Assembly (NCBI GenBank): GCA_015178975.1
Contig: WHVD01000018.1
Coordinates: 350,001 to 414,000 of the forward strand
DNA length: 64,000 bases
Direction: 5' to 3'
Source of the DNA: Hysterangium stoloniferum
Lineage: Eukaryota; Basidiomycota; Agaricomycetes; Hysterangiales; Hysterangiaceae
A program made the position numbers and the translations under genes. The stretch's first letter is position 1. Each line of letters opens with the position of its first letter. Positions 8,488-20,760 of this stretch are shown in pieces. The notes beneath the pieces were generated by a model, which saw only the letters and a program-made list of their open reading frames with translations, ran no database searches and had not been told where the DNA came from.

Positions 8488-11225
8488 TGAAGGGATTGGG
8501 TTCTTCGGATGACCAACGTAAGTTATTTTCCCCATGACAGCTGCATATTCTGAATCTATTTTTCGCCCCCCAAGTGGCTGGTCAGTAACTTTTGTATCTT
8601 TGCTTCCACCGTTGGCAAGGCTTAGTTCGATCATTTCAGCGACTAAAAGTGCATGGAAACAACCTTACCGTGGTCGACACCATGTCCTATTGAAAGGCAC
8701 ATTGGACGATATCGTCGCCGACTTGAACCTTTCGTATTCTAATTTTGTACCCAAAGTACAGAGTTCGGGAACAGGAAAATCTCGCGGTTGATCAACTTGC
8801 AACCATAGTATTTACATTTCCATTTAATTTGAAATCGAAGTCTGATACATCAGGTTGGCTTCTCCATGTTATATATTGCCAAAGTCTTTCTTACCTCTAT
8901 TTTTACCAGGTTATCCTCCCGCTGATGACCAGATTCACGATTATCTATCAATAAACAATCACCTGGACACGGAAAATTACCTCAGAGGTCGCTACCTTTT
9001 GTTTTTGGAGGTCATATTCACCCACATTTATGAGATAATCCGCGAATGGCCAACTCAAGATAGAACAACGTTCGCCTCAGAATGGCGTGAACACTTGAAT
9101 AAGCAAAGCAAACGTACGGAGATATATAACGAGGTCGTTTGCATACGCAATATTGTGAGACTCTTTTTTTTCCCACGACGTGAAAGCTTTTCTCAGGCCC
9201 CTGCTTAGACAATAGTACAAGACTCGTCATTTGGTAAGGGGGGTTAGTCCATTTAACGTTACTTCTCACCCCCATCAACTTTGACATATCATCTATGGAC
9301 GAACATAGAGACGATTGGAATGGCAAGTCAATACCTGAGCGAGGCTGCCCAAAAGGCACTGAATGCCGCTCAGAAGTTGATCGTCAAAGTTAGGAGGGCA
9401 GGGAACACTCCAACCATAACTCCTCCCAATCATCCAGCGGAAGTGGACGTGGTGCTTTATTTTGACGAGAGCCATGGGCTGACGACACAGAACGTCACAG
9501 ATTGAACCAAGCAGGGGTTAGCAAGCAACGACACCGCTACTGCGTATCAAACTCTTTGTTGGGCCCTCAATAACTTGCGCGGTGGAGAAAAGCCTGACGA
9601 TCAAGTGAAACTCGTAGCTCTTTTTCTATCTACTACCTTTGATATCGCCAATTGTCCACCTTCCAACTCCCGCCACTGGCCAGCTTGCACTCATTTACAC
9701 CCGCCTGTCGTCGAGCTCCCATCCGATCTTTAGAAGACAGAGCACATTGTGGTTGAGGGGACGCATATGATTGAAGATGTCTGTCGACCCGAATTTATGG
9801 TTCGGTTTGGACGGCCGTTGTACGTTTCAATTGGCTATACATCGTTTGTATTGCTGGTTAACGAATAACAGATTCTGGACACGCTGGGAAGTGGGGGACC
9901 GTATGGTCCAAAACTACATCATTGACTTCGCGCAATCTAAGCTCATTTGCAGCGACGACCCTTCTACGCTTTCCCTCCGAGCAAAGGTTGCTGTCTTAGC
10001 CAGGCATTTACTGTTAGACTTCGAACCGAAACGCGCAGCAGCGCTCTGGATGGAGACAGAATTGGTAGCTGGGCATATACATGTGGCGTACTCTGTTCCG
10101 GCTCACCGGGAGTATTTGCGGGCGGGTGCTCCATCGGAACCGATCCTGGCTGAGGCTGCTGCTCGGATCATGCTGTCGGACAATTTCGAAACGGCAAAAA
10201 TTCTCTCGTGGTGCTTGTCGGGTCGCTGGATTACCCGCGGCACACGGAATGAGCTCGTTGGACGACTACTACTGATACAGGTGTTTGATGCCGCCGTTAT
10301 TCAAAAGTCCGTAAGAGATAGAATAAGAGCTATCCACTTCAGCACCGCTATTCCGGTCATCGATTTCCTTGCCTCGCTATTCCCTGAAAGGGATGAGATG
10401 TTTTGTGACGCGACACCCGATAATACCCATGGTGCAACACTAAAGGAAGCCTTCCAAAATGCAGTGGTATACTTTACACACTGGGGAAAAGCGGAAGATT
10501 CAAGTTTCATCAATGACAACGCAGGATGGATGACCATATGTCGTGGTACGGCTATTCAGTGCCATGATTATGAAGACGACATCGACTTTGTTATCCCTGT
10601 TTTGTACGATCGCAGACAGACCTTGAGTCGTTTTGACATGTCTGCTATCTTGATACAGCTCAACATTCGCGACAAGGTCCAAGCTGCGAATATGAGTGCC
10701 TCGGCACTACACTACTTCACATCCGGAAACCGAGAGCAAAATTCTCGACCGTATATTACAATCATCACGGAGCTTGGCCTGAAACGGCAGCCCCCATTCG
10801 CGAAGCCAAAATCGATAGGCTATTCAGCCCCGGTACAGGGAACGCCTAAGATTACTGTAAAAGAGAATAATGAGTGAAAACCACTTCCTCGCCAGGCAAA
10901 GAAGGCTAAACGTGTAACACACCCTCGCTATTTTTTTTTGGTAACGGGCTGTTCGGAGAGCGTTTACAGAGTCATCCCACGCAACCAACGCCATATTTAC
11001 AAAGGCCTTCTTGTCTCTGACTCTCTGCTGGAGGAACATCCAAGACTAGATGAGAATCACCTCGACGCTGTTCTGCAGATGAAGCCAGACTGGACGACAG
11101 AGTCGTTTGGGTGGGTAAAGTCGTCGAAACCAGACTTGGGAATGGAGAGTGACTTGCAGATTGATGAGCTTGATGAGCGTGTAATGGCAGGACCATTTGC
11201 TGATTCCTCTGAGGAGAATGATTGA
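8487..11225 (+). pseudogene. P-loop NTPase / nuclease-like (Crinkler-like) gene, broken
   Basis: A large multi-exon gene whose order can still be read. It has a P-loop SSGTGKSR (about 8760-8785), a conserved stretch TIVFTFPFNL, a Walker-B-like VVLYFDESH (about 9450), a long helical middle part, and a C-terminal block with DIDFVIPV followed by MSAILIQ, which resembles the D..(I/V)QxK core of restriction-endonuclease-fold domains. A P-loop NTPase plus such a nuclease domain is the layout described for Crinkler-type (CR) effectors, which are widespread in agaricomycetes; that assignment is inference. Introns seen: 8854-8909, about 9234-9308 and 9820-9871. Breaks: a frameshift right after the P-loop, a slipped poly-T near 9170, in-frame stops near 9213, 9505 and 9730, and a TGA at 10875-10877 that separates the last 116 codons. 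The usual Lys of the nuclease QxK motif is also absent (IQLN). Confidence 0.65.
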
Positions 11226-11600
11226 CCCCATTCAGTAAATGAGAGGTTTTATTATGACCATTGCCTCTGATATGTCACTCCAGTGAGATTCAATGCCTAT
11301 TGAAGAAATATACATAGATCAGAAATAGAAAAAAACGAAACACCGGTGACAAGGAACTAGTGTTCAAGCTCAGGATATTTAGACCATAGACCATTAGCAG
11401 AATCTGTTCTATTTTACCATGAAGAGAAGCTTGGTGAGAGATGGGAGCGATTAACCGCAAGTGCAGAATATCGAAACTTGCTCGAGTAATGTGATAGTCG
11501 TACAATGGTAGTGACTAGGATCTGCGATAAAAAGTCGGACCACCTCTTTTGAATTTCTTCGACATGTTTATTTAGCCTGCCCTGAACCTATACGAAACAG
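11226..11600. other. Intergenic
   Basis: Between the two pseudogenes. AT-rich, with no supported gene; an overlapping minus-strand 71-codon frame looks accidental. Confidence 0.5.
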
Positions 11601-14600
11601 TGCAGCAAGGCAATGCTGGGAAAGGGCATTTTCTGGACATCTCAACGCTTTCGGCAATGTGACACCTTGGGAAGCATCATCCTCTCACCAGCTGTCAACA
11701 TTACATTCACAGTGCCGTCGATTCTCGTCCCGAGTACGTACCAGAACTGGACGCGGATGGGCACAAGGAAGAACTTTGCCCTCAAAGTCAAATTCAATCC
11801 GACTCTCTCTCCCCGACTCCGATTTTGAGCTCGAGCTCAACGTCTCTTCGTCTCCAACCACCATCTTGCCCCCAATCCATCAACAGGACCTATATCATAC
11901 CTTGATGCATCCCAGCAGCAATAACTATCATCAACAATTGCAACCCCAAGCTCAACTTCAGCAATACCCAGGTCATGCCGTTCCAGCCCCCACCCATCCC
12001 CTCATTCCCAATGATGACGAGGACCGGTTTTCCTTTAGCAAATATACACGGCCACTGCCGCCGCAGCCTCAGGATAAAATCCAAATACATGAGTCCGATT
12101 CAGGTTCCAGGTCCAAATTTCCATATACATATCAGCAGCGGCAGTAACGTGAACACCTCTCCATAGCCTTCAATAATAGCAACAACAACAACAACATGCC
12201 CTTCAACACTACCCTTTGCCATCCTACCACGCACTGAACCCTATGAATATGGAGATTATGCATCAACGGAGAGCGCAAATGTTGATGTCAAGACTCCGGA
12301 AAGCATGAGAGGGTTCATGTTTGACGCAGGGGGAGGAGATTCGGAAGCGGTGGGAGCTGAGGGGGCATTGTGATCTGGAGGCGGAGTCTTTATGTTTCCA
12401 ACAGCATCAGAGGCGGGATCGGCGCCATTCATGGGGTGTCAACTGTGTATCCGCATACATCAATATTCCAATTTCAACCCACCGCCGGGTATCCTCGCGC
12501 GGGTTTCACTGATGACGTGCATTACAGCCATTCTGTGATTTTTCTGGTACAGTGTTTTTATTTCAGATGCCGTTGGCGGGGGAGGCGACGCGGATTCAAC
12601 CACAGTCGCACTCGCACTCGCAGGCCCAGCAGCTCTCGCCACGATCGCCATTGCAGTCGCATTCCTCTCCACAGTCGCACTTTCCAACACTAGCCACACG
12701 CCTAATCCCAATCCCCAGCTCCGTCTCAACTGCATGCTCAACGACCGCAACGACAGCGCCCATCACAGAACCCCTCGCCAGGACTCCCTTCCAAACTCTC
12801 GCAGGCGCACACTCAAGCACAGGTGCGAGGGCAGCTCCGACCTGGTCCGGTCCTTTTACTCTCTACGCCCGCACGGGCTGCAGCTGCGCAACAGGCTCAG
12901 GCGCAGGCACAGCAACAGCAGCAGAGTCAGGTGGAGAAACATGGTCAGAATCCACAACATCAATCGCCACGGGGTGCTAGTGTGAGGAGTATTGCGCCTG
13001 GACAGGTGAGTTGGATCTATGGTATGGATGTGGGGATTGGGAGCTCAGTGTGGATTGTGTTGTTTGTGATTGTGTATACAGGTGCAGGGTGAGCGGGCGT
13101 ATATGCAGACACAGACGCAGTTCCAGATGCAAGCGCAGTTCCAGATGCAAGCGCAAGGTGAGAAGCGATTCTGAGCTCGAGGGGCTTGATCTTGAGGCTT
13201 ATGCTCGAGTTTGCAAGGCCAAATGGGAGCTCAAGTACAACCACAAGTACAGAAACAGACAGTACGACCGCATTCTCAGTTTGAGAGTCGATCACAATGA
13301 CAATCACATCAACCTCAGCTCCAAGTCTTACCTCAATCCCAATCCCAAACTCAATCCCACCCGCAGGCGCAATTCCAATCCCAAGCTCTCGCAAATGCTC
13401 AAGTAGGACAGGAAGTTACGCGACGACCCACCGGCGCGTGTACGAGGTGTAAGAAAATGAAGGTGTGTATCTTGATTTTCCTTCCATTGTGGCTCTTTAT
13501 CGCCGTTTTCATTCATTTTTTATCTTCTTTATTATTATCATTTATTTGTATTTTTTATTTTTTATCGCATTTTTCTCCTTTTTTTGTCCCTTTCATTTTT
13601 ATTTTATTTTCTATTGGGTGGTGTTTGGCAGACATTTTCTATATACATGGGGATCTACGACGGCACGACATGGACGGACCACGGGTCTTTCTTCATGGCA
13701 GGGTCTACGACGTGGGGTTAGAATGTCGGCGTTGGACCTCTTCGTCTTCTATGTCTGTCTTTATCTATGTTTGAGGAGGATATAATGGGAGTGGTGGCGC
13801 TATGTCCTTTCGCATCTGCGCGTATCGGTGGTTCGCAGCCGCACGTGGGGTATTTGTGCGAATGCGGGCTCCTCGGCCATTCCATCCCGAGCTATTCTTC
13901 TCCATTTCACTTCCTTGTCCTCTTTGTCTGTCTATGTCTATTCTGACTGGACATTCGGGAGGTGGAGAGCGATTGATGAATAATCGGGATGGAATGGGAC
14001 GGGGGTAAGTATACTATGTACTTTCTTTCCTTCTTCTTCCTAACTTGTTTGTATCGGAGGTGTATGTGCGAGTGTTGGACTCCCCGACCGACCCATCCTG
14101 AACCCAACCCATCACTCCCAGCGTATAATCTTCTCTTGACGCGGATATAACACCACTTCCTCTGTCCAAATTTGTCCTTGCTTGACACTTGCAAAGTGGA
14201 TGTGTCAGTTGAAACGTCCACCGGATATGTTGGGATGGGAGCAGTGGTGTTATTCTCTTTGACACTTTTTATTTTATTTATTTACTTATTATTTATTTTT
14301 CTTTTCTTTTCTTTTAATCCATTTATCCGTTCTCCCCATTTTCTTCTCAGAATCCTACTAACCCCACTCACAATAAGACGATCCAACTTACTGGCCGACT
14401 CCCCATACAGTACCATGAGAAAAACGCCATAATGGCGACCCTCCTGGCATCTATGGACCCTCACCGTATGCTACATCTATCATGCTCGCGGGTGGAAAGG
14501 TCATTGAAGCGTTTGAAGGCGGGTGTCGGTAGCAGTTCCAAGAAAGAAGCAAATCTAGCAGATGGTCACACGGGGAAAAATTCAACGGAAGCTAAGTCTG

Positions 14601-15330
14601 GACGCTGATGGAAGTGGCAGTGGATTAACGGTGGGGGGCATGTTGGGACAACCTGAGAGAGCGGCGTTGATGGCGCTTGAGAAGGGTGGGGGGAAGACGA
14701 AGAATGCTACGCGTAGTGGTGCGGCCTCGGTATTGGGGATGCGTGAATGGGAGAGGAGAAGATGGCGATAGTGATGATGAATGGAGTAGTGAAGAGGAGG
14801 AGGCGATGAAGAGGGCCCTTGGGATGAAGAATTTGAGAGGAAGTGGAAGGTTGTAGATGAAGAAGGCGGAGTCTCAGGAACAGAAACAGGAACACCAAGC
14901 TGGAGATGGACAAAGTTACCTCGCACGTGCTATAAAACCTCTCCCCTTTACCGCTCACCTCCACCCGAACACGCTCTCCTCTCGATATGCACCAATGGGT
15001 GTGCTTGCACGGCTTAGTCTCGAAGGGGCCTGTGTTGTTTCAAAACCTATTCTTCAACATCATCGTCATCATCAACAATAAAAAGTGAAGAAGGTTCCGA
15101 GTCTAGGCTGAACGCTACCTATGATGAAGACTCCGACATCGAACATGACGAAGACGACGTTGAAACAGAATCCGAATCTGAAACCACCGAAAAATTCGGC
15201 TCGACAGATTACTTCGCCCAGGGCCTGCCTCCAACCCTGCACTAAAGAGGGTCTTAAACACGCGCACTGCCCCGCCCGCTATTCTTGCCAGTGGGTTGGT
15301 GGACTGTCGCCCGCTTTCGTGAATCATATT
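11600..15330 (+). pseudogene. Gln-rich Zn2Cys6 transcription factor, decayed and truncated
   Basis: Gln/Pro/Ser-rich coding stretches (e.g. 11840-12147, 12860-13000, 13210-13405) lead to GACTRCKKMK at about 13432-13462, the start of a Zn2Cys6 cluster, followed by a GT donor at 13463 and an AG at 13631. The second half of the cluster is not recognisable. Further on, the frame pieces EWSSEEEEAMKRALG (about 14790), APMGVLARLSLEG (about 14990) and RPGPASNPALKRVL..PPAILASGLV (15215-15300) match the linker that precedes the fungal_trans domain in agaricomycete regulators. The fungal_trans domain itself is missing. Many frameshifts and stops, including TGA within a Gln run near 13300. This is a paralogue of the intact gene at 28761, not its partner. 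Confidence 0.6.
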
Positions 15331-16039
15331 GTATTCATTGCTATCGATCAGCCTAACCTACTATCGTCACATCGAATGTTACTTGTTCAAAGTAGTCATG
15401 ATTCATAATATTATATGAAGTGTTGCTCACGATTCTCAAACTCAACACTAACACTATGCCGGAAGCAACTTGAATCCAATGTGAGTGTTGCTGATTACTA
15501 TTTTGTTGTGGAAATATCAGTGGCATTCTGTGTAGCTCTCAGCTCCTAATATTTCATCAAGATCACAGGACATATATCGGGGGATATTCACTGTAGCAAG
15601 GAAACGGACTTATTTGAAAGCCCTCGGATGCTGAGAATAGGTCCCTTATGTACTGGTCAAAAGTCCCATCGCACTGATTATCAGTGCTTTTGAAAAAAAA
15701 TTTAGTTCAGCGCCGGTCTTTTTGAAAAGTGCAAAAAGCACTGGTGCTACTGCGAAAAAATGTCGCAGCCAGTGCAAATTAGCACTGGTTATCGGTCGAT
15801 ATCAGACTTTTCACAGGTTTAAAAGTAGATCCATATCAGCTTGAAAATATATTATATTCGGTGCCAGAGAGGCTTTCATGGCCCGGCAGTTGGCATTGCC
15901 CTTCATGGTGTTGGCTTTGGTCCCATTTTGTCGATGATGGGGGTATTAAAGAAGAAGAAATTTCTATTTTTTCAAATTTATATATAGGCTCGTCATGTTT
16001 GAACCTTACCTTCCAGATCACATGACTCTTTGACACATA
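15331..16039. repeat. Non-coding stretch with a cluster of hairpins at 15671-15788
   Basis: No gene. GCACTGATTATCAGTGC (15671-15687) is an inverted repeat. 15738-15775 is a larger one with outer arms GCACTGG/CCAGTGC and inner arms CTGCGA/TCGCAG. 15769-15788 is CCAGTGC-AAATTA-GCACTGG. The stems share the GCACTG word and overlap, so alternative foldings are possible. Could be a MITE remnant. Confidence 0.6.
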
Positions 16040-16136
16040 CATGTAACTGACATGGCTTTTGACACATGCACATAGCCGACAAGAACCTTATCAAGGTCTA
16101 GAGCCTCTTTGGGACTTCAGCATAAAGAGAGGGTAC
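16040..16136 (+). pseudogene. Gypsy pol tail and polypurine tract
   Basis: The last codons of a Gypsy pol-type frame (HSRQEPYQGLEPLWDF region) are followed directly by AAAGAGAGGGTAC, a polypurine tract that abuts TGTCACAACC, the start of an LTR-B. The same GGG-GTAC|TG arrangement is seen before the LTRs at 42338 and 50524. The rest of this element is not in the window. Confidence 0.5.
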
Positions 16137-16936
16137 TGTCACAACCAGAAATCCCGCCGGACTCCGGGCACCAACTTATACACACCTGCGCCCTATACGC
16201 ATCCGTTATCAGTTCACCAGAATTCCCACCAGACTCTGTACGTCAGACTCTTCTACATTCGTCTTTATTACGTTGTGTTTCAGTCACCGGAATACTCACC
16301 GGACTCCGTCTCTGTCTATTTCCGACCTCATCCTGCATGTCAGTCACTGGACCCTGCTCAGAAAACCCGTCACCTCTCTAACAAAGCCCCATTCCCATTT
16401 TAGTCAAATGACCTGTCACGATTCAGACTCTGCCTCCGCTCCATTTCCCATTATGGTTTATGATTTGTCACTATTTGGACTCCACTCCATTCCATCCCAT
16501 TCCTAACACCAATTTGGTGTTTACTATTCCCGTTTCATGTTTTGCTCGTTTCATTTCATTATTACTGGATTCAGTATGACATTCGCTCCACGGTCTATTT
16601 AAACTGGCAGATGTTGTACATACAATCCAGTCAGAAAATCGGCTTAGATTCCCCCCAGTAATCTAATACATTTTCCACTCTAAAACCCTACTTGATTCAC
16701 ACCGCTTGCACTAGTCGGAGCCCACAGGCTCCGGCACATCTATCTCTCTCTCCAATCTCGACTCACAACCCACAACCTCCGACCTACAACCCCTGACCAG
16801 ACTCCCTGGGATTCCCATCTGTCCGTCTGAAATTGGACAACACAATCTAGTGAGGGCACAGCCTATAAGCTGAAGCCAAGTCCTACCAGATATTCCGCGG
16901 GTTTCTCCAGAGACCCACCCTGTACGTATCCTAACA
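16137..16936 (+). repeat. LTR family B (3' LTR of a truncated Gypsy)
   Basis: TGTCACAACC...ATCCTAACA, about 800 bp. Aligns along its whole length with the LTR-B copies at 46629, 48068, 50524, 57107 and 58541. Carries a TATA-like CTATTTAAA near 16591 and the conserved hairpin motif (16854-16877). No matching 5-bp flanks, as expected for a 3' LTR joined to its pol tail. Confidence 0.85.
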
Positions 16937-17619
16937 CCATATCCCTCATCCTGACTTACCCAGTCATCTTCTCATCCAAACTACCAAGTGTCAATACTTG
17001 TCACTATCCTCTGACTCATCTCCATCACATCCTGCCCTTAGTTTGGCTTGATCTATTGCAGTGTGAGCTTGAGTTATGATCTTCTATGCAACTTTGATTC
17101 TGATACCTTTCTTTGTTTATCTATCTTTATTTTAGTCAAGTCACTTATTCACCTATTGTTTGCTTTACCCTTTCATCCTTGTCACTGTGCTCTTCTACAC
17201 CTCTCCTCTGGACTACTGCCTTGTTTGTTGGGGTTCTGCTGCAAATGTGAGGGGATTGTATGTAGTATGACTTGTCTATATAAATTAGACTAATTTGTAT
17301 TTACAATCCAGTCAGAAAATCAACTAAGTTGCCCCTATTATGTATACTTCCCATTAGTTGGATCTCTATTCATACCCTCAGAATTTGTGGGCCCTCTGTG
17401 TAAGAGTCTTCAGAGTTCCTGTCCCACCCACCTCCCACTCACTATCCCTTCATCCTCTCAGACTCCCTGGACCTTCCATTTGTCCTATTTAAAATTGGAC
17501 ACAATGATCTCATGAGGGCACAGCATATATATAAGCTGAAGCCAAGTCCTACCTATACCAGACTGTCCACAAGGTCCCCACCAGAACCTATCTATGTACA
17601 CTAAGTCCCAGGCTTAACA
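16937..17619 (+). repeat. Unassigned LTR-like sequence with the shared motif
   Basis: Ends CAGGCTTAACA at 17619 and carries the hairpin motif at 17517-17543 with an enlarged loop. A TATA-like box TATATAAATTAG lies near 17276. The 5' limit is unclear (perhaps TGTCAATACT at about 16988). It resembles no other copy here closely. Confidence 0.45.
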
Positions 17620-19020
17620 ATTCATAGGCCACCTAGGAAACTACATCAGAGTCAAAATAAAATCCAAAGGATGATTGAAAGATCCAAGGATGACAATGAT
17701 GAAAGTCAAAGTTAATTAAAGGATTCAAAAATTTGGCCAAAAGAGGACTGCCCATCAACAAGCCAATTTGAAATTGTGAGTTCATTCAAGAGTTCATTCA
17801 AGAAGGTCAAATAGAGGCAGATGGTTGGAAGTCCTGTCACAACTGTCACATGCCTATTGTTAAGAACAGGAACTGACGGGGACCGAACAGAAGGACTTGG
17901 CTTCAGCTTATGTGCTGCGCCCTCGCAAGTTACCATCAGGTGTCCTTAAATTTTGGGCGGGCGGAAACTAGTCCTGTCAAGTAAACCTCTCGGTAAACTA
18001 CCAATTGGAAACCAAAGGATAAGTCGAGGGTTGGGCTGAGGGGTCGGAGACCAAGAGTCGGAGACTGAGAGTCAGAGATTAGAGGTTGAAGTCGTAAATG
18101 TAGGTTGAATTGTAAATCGGATGGAGTTGGAATGTGGGGGTCGTGAATAGATAATGGAGTCGGAAATTAGAGGGGTATCTAAGTTGATCTAAGTTGATCT
18201 AAGTTGATATTCTGATTGTCTAGTAGTTACATTACAGCGGGTCTTATATATGAGTTATCGGTGTCTAGAAACTACTAACTAAGGGATGAGCAGAAACACT
18301 ATTTGACAAATAGACTTGACTAGAAACCGGAAAGTTACGATAAGATCAGAAGCTGAGATTTAGCTGAGAGCGGGATTACAAGAAAAGGGAATAGTCCATG
18401 GGCTACAAATATATATGGGTGTATGTGAATCATAGAGTAAAACAGATCATCATAGTGAAAAGGGAGGTATCAAAGCATAACCAGATGGTATGAGTATATT
18501 TTGACAGGGGCGTAAATGGGGTTTGATCACCATGAAGGTATATGTCAGTGTCGGTATTCCGAAGGTTGCCAAAATAATGACTTGATCAATAATTTGGAAC
18601 ATCAATAGACTGTAGTATTCTCGGGGACCGTTGGATTGTGACATGGTTATGACACGGTCGTAACACCTATCTTTCAACATTATTTGACTTGATATTCAAC
18701 TAACCTTCAATTTGTCTCAGTTTGACATCATTGATGATTTTATTCTTATATCATGTCATCATCATATGTAAATGATAAATAGCATAAAGAAGTGTGGAAG
18801 AGCAGTCAGAAATTTCCACTAAATATCTGTATAATATTTCTCTGTATTATTAATCAAATCTTGTTCTTCTCTTATTTAACATCATAACTATTTGACACAC
18901 TATTTGTAAGCCTTTGTGTCTTACTATTGCCTCACACTTTATCATCAAGACAAATCAATACTTCATTGAACAAGATTTTCCACACTCAGTATAGTAGAAG
19001 ATCTTTGATTGTTATTTGAC
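17620..19020 (+). repeat. LTR-like family H copy, split by a solo LTR-A
   Basis: 17620-17833 shows nothing. From 17834 (TGTCACAACTGTCACA) to about 19000 the sequence, once the LTR-A at 17858-18665 is removed, is a diverged relative of 709-1100. No gene. Confidence 0.4.
17858..18665 (-). repeat. Solo LTR family A with target-site duplication CCTAT
   Basis: Reverse strand reads TGTTACGACCGTG...TTCTTAACA, 808 bp. CCTAT stands directly on both sides (17853-17857 and 18666-18670). Carries the hairpin motif at 17899-17921. Contains three copies in a row of GATCTAAGTT (18180-18206). Confidence 0.93.
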
Positions 19021-20760
19021 TATTATGGAGAGAAATTTGATTTGTGTCAAGAATACATTGGGTCTCCTTAGGAAAATGAAAGGTCTTGAATTAGACAGTA
19101 AGTATTTGAATTTGGCTTTGGGATCAGTCCCAAATGTGATGTCTGGAATAGTCCTATAATCCATTCCAGCTCCTCTGGTGCAGCTTTCTGTTCACTTGCT
19201 AACTTCTTTATAAAGTCCAAGTCTGTTAATGATGATCTGTGATTTTCGAAAATAAGTATTCATGCTATGTAATATTTCACCCCAATGTTGAACCCATTCA
19301 TTAAACCTGCTATAATGTTCTGCCAATCCTGGAGTATATGTACCATATTTACTCAATGTGTGTGCCACTTTGACAGGATTGAGCAGTGTTGTGACTCTTC
19401 TCGGTCAGAGATGTTTACAGGCATCTGCTCCATGGTTCTCCTTGAAGCAGATGCTGCATATGTGGATGTTGATACATGTTAGGATCCCTATCATTTGGGC
19501 ACCCTCATAACCCTCTGGCACCCCACTATCAGTACCCTAACCAGGGTGTCACTGTCAGGAACTGGAGAACCTGCCAGCCTCCGGGCCCCCAGACCCCATC
19601 CTACATGCTCCCGACCCTCTATATTGTATAGTAACAACCAGAGTTCCCACAGGAGCCCGCATGTCAACTTGTTTATGCCTGACTCTCTGTACGCACCCCA
19701 CCTGTCTGCACCTAACCCTCTGTCTCATACACCAGTCCTCGGACTCCTCCGGACTCCGGACTCCACCCTACATACACCCGACACTCTGTGTCTTATGTAC
19801 CAGTCACCGGACTCCGACCGGACTCCTGGAACCCCTCTAACAGAGCATAGAACCCCGCTCCTGTTATCTGTCTCTGCATCTCACACACCAGTCATTGGAA
19901 AACCCACCGGACTCCACCGGACCTCCTGCACATCAAACCTGTCTATACCCGACACTATCTTGTGCACCAAGTCACCGGACTCCGACCGGACTTCCAGAAC
20001 CCCTCTAACTGAGCCCCGCTCCAGTTATGGTTAAATGACCTGTCATGATTCGTTCTCCGCTCCCGTTCCGTTCCGTCCCTAATTCCCAGTTTGATATTTA
20101 CTTGTTTCGTTTTATGTTTAATAGTTCTGCCTCTCATTAATACCTGATTTGGTATTATTACATTTCACAGTCTATATAAGTCTGCTATATTCATGTACTT
20201 AGAATCCAGTTTCAATCTCGAACTAGTTTTCCCCCGAACAAGTTTGACCCTTGAACAGTCTCTAGTCCTCTTGTCTGTCTGCATGCTCGATTCCCGGAAC
20301 TCCCATGGGAACTCCGGAATCTATACCTTCCTGTATGCATTCTGTCAGCTTGAAATATGGACACCCAAATGAGTGTACGAGGGCACAGCCTATAAGCTGA
20401 AGCCAAGTCCATCTCAGTCGTTCACCATACTTTCTGGTAATTATTCTGATATCACTGTTCCTTGTACTAATAATTCCCAGAACTTTCCCGGGACCTATTA
20501 CCCGGGGACTCTGTGGGACAATTCCCGGAAGCAAGTGTGTGTTCGGAATAGTTACCGGAAACCTCCGTGGGACTATCCGTGGAGCTTTGTTCGGGAACTT
20601 AACAGTCACCACCTGTGGCACCCCAACACCTGTCTTTCCTGCTAACCAGTCAATTATACTAATGCCCTTCTCATACTCATGATCTAGCCCCTTGGCCGCA
20701 ATGCTACCTGTTGACAAAAAGATAAATACCTATGTACCTCTCTCTGCATTCTGCCATGCT
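19021..20760 (-). pseudogene. Reverse-transcriptase element ORF, decayed, split by LTR-C
   Basis: On the minus strand, pieces in two frames resemble the start of an agaricomycete RT-type retroelement ORF. A piece at 20620-20717 ends in DWLAGKTGVGVP. After the LTR, a short Cys/His run lies near 19460, and then DWQNIIAGLMNGFNIGV and GLFQTSHLGLIPKP..LIQDLSF at about 19350-19100. The last looks like the opening motif of a reverse transcriptase domain. Stops and frame changes throughout. The YxDD core is not in this stretch. TGTTAGGATCC at 19477 also resembles the start of LTR-D (42456), so part of this may be LTR. Confidence 0.45.
19553..20604 (+). repeat. Solo LTR family C with target-site duplication GTCAC
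   Basis: TGTCAGGAACTGG...GGGAACTTAACA, 1052 bp, flanked by GTCAC at 19548-19552 and 20605-20609. A TATA-like GTCTATATAAG lies near 20171 and the hairpin motif at 20382-20404. Unusually rich in CCGGACTC-type repeats in its 5' half. Second copy on the minus strand at 40961. Confidence 0.93.

Noticed and set aside
19477..19552. Start of an LTR-D copy
   Set aside because: Only about 20 bases match the LTR at 42456; too short to call, mentioned as a possibility only.
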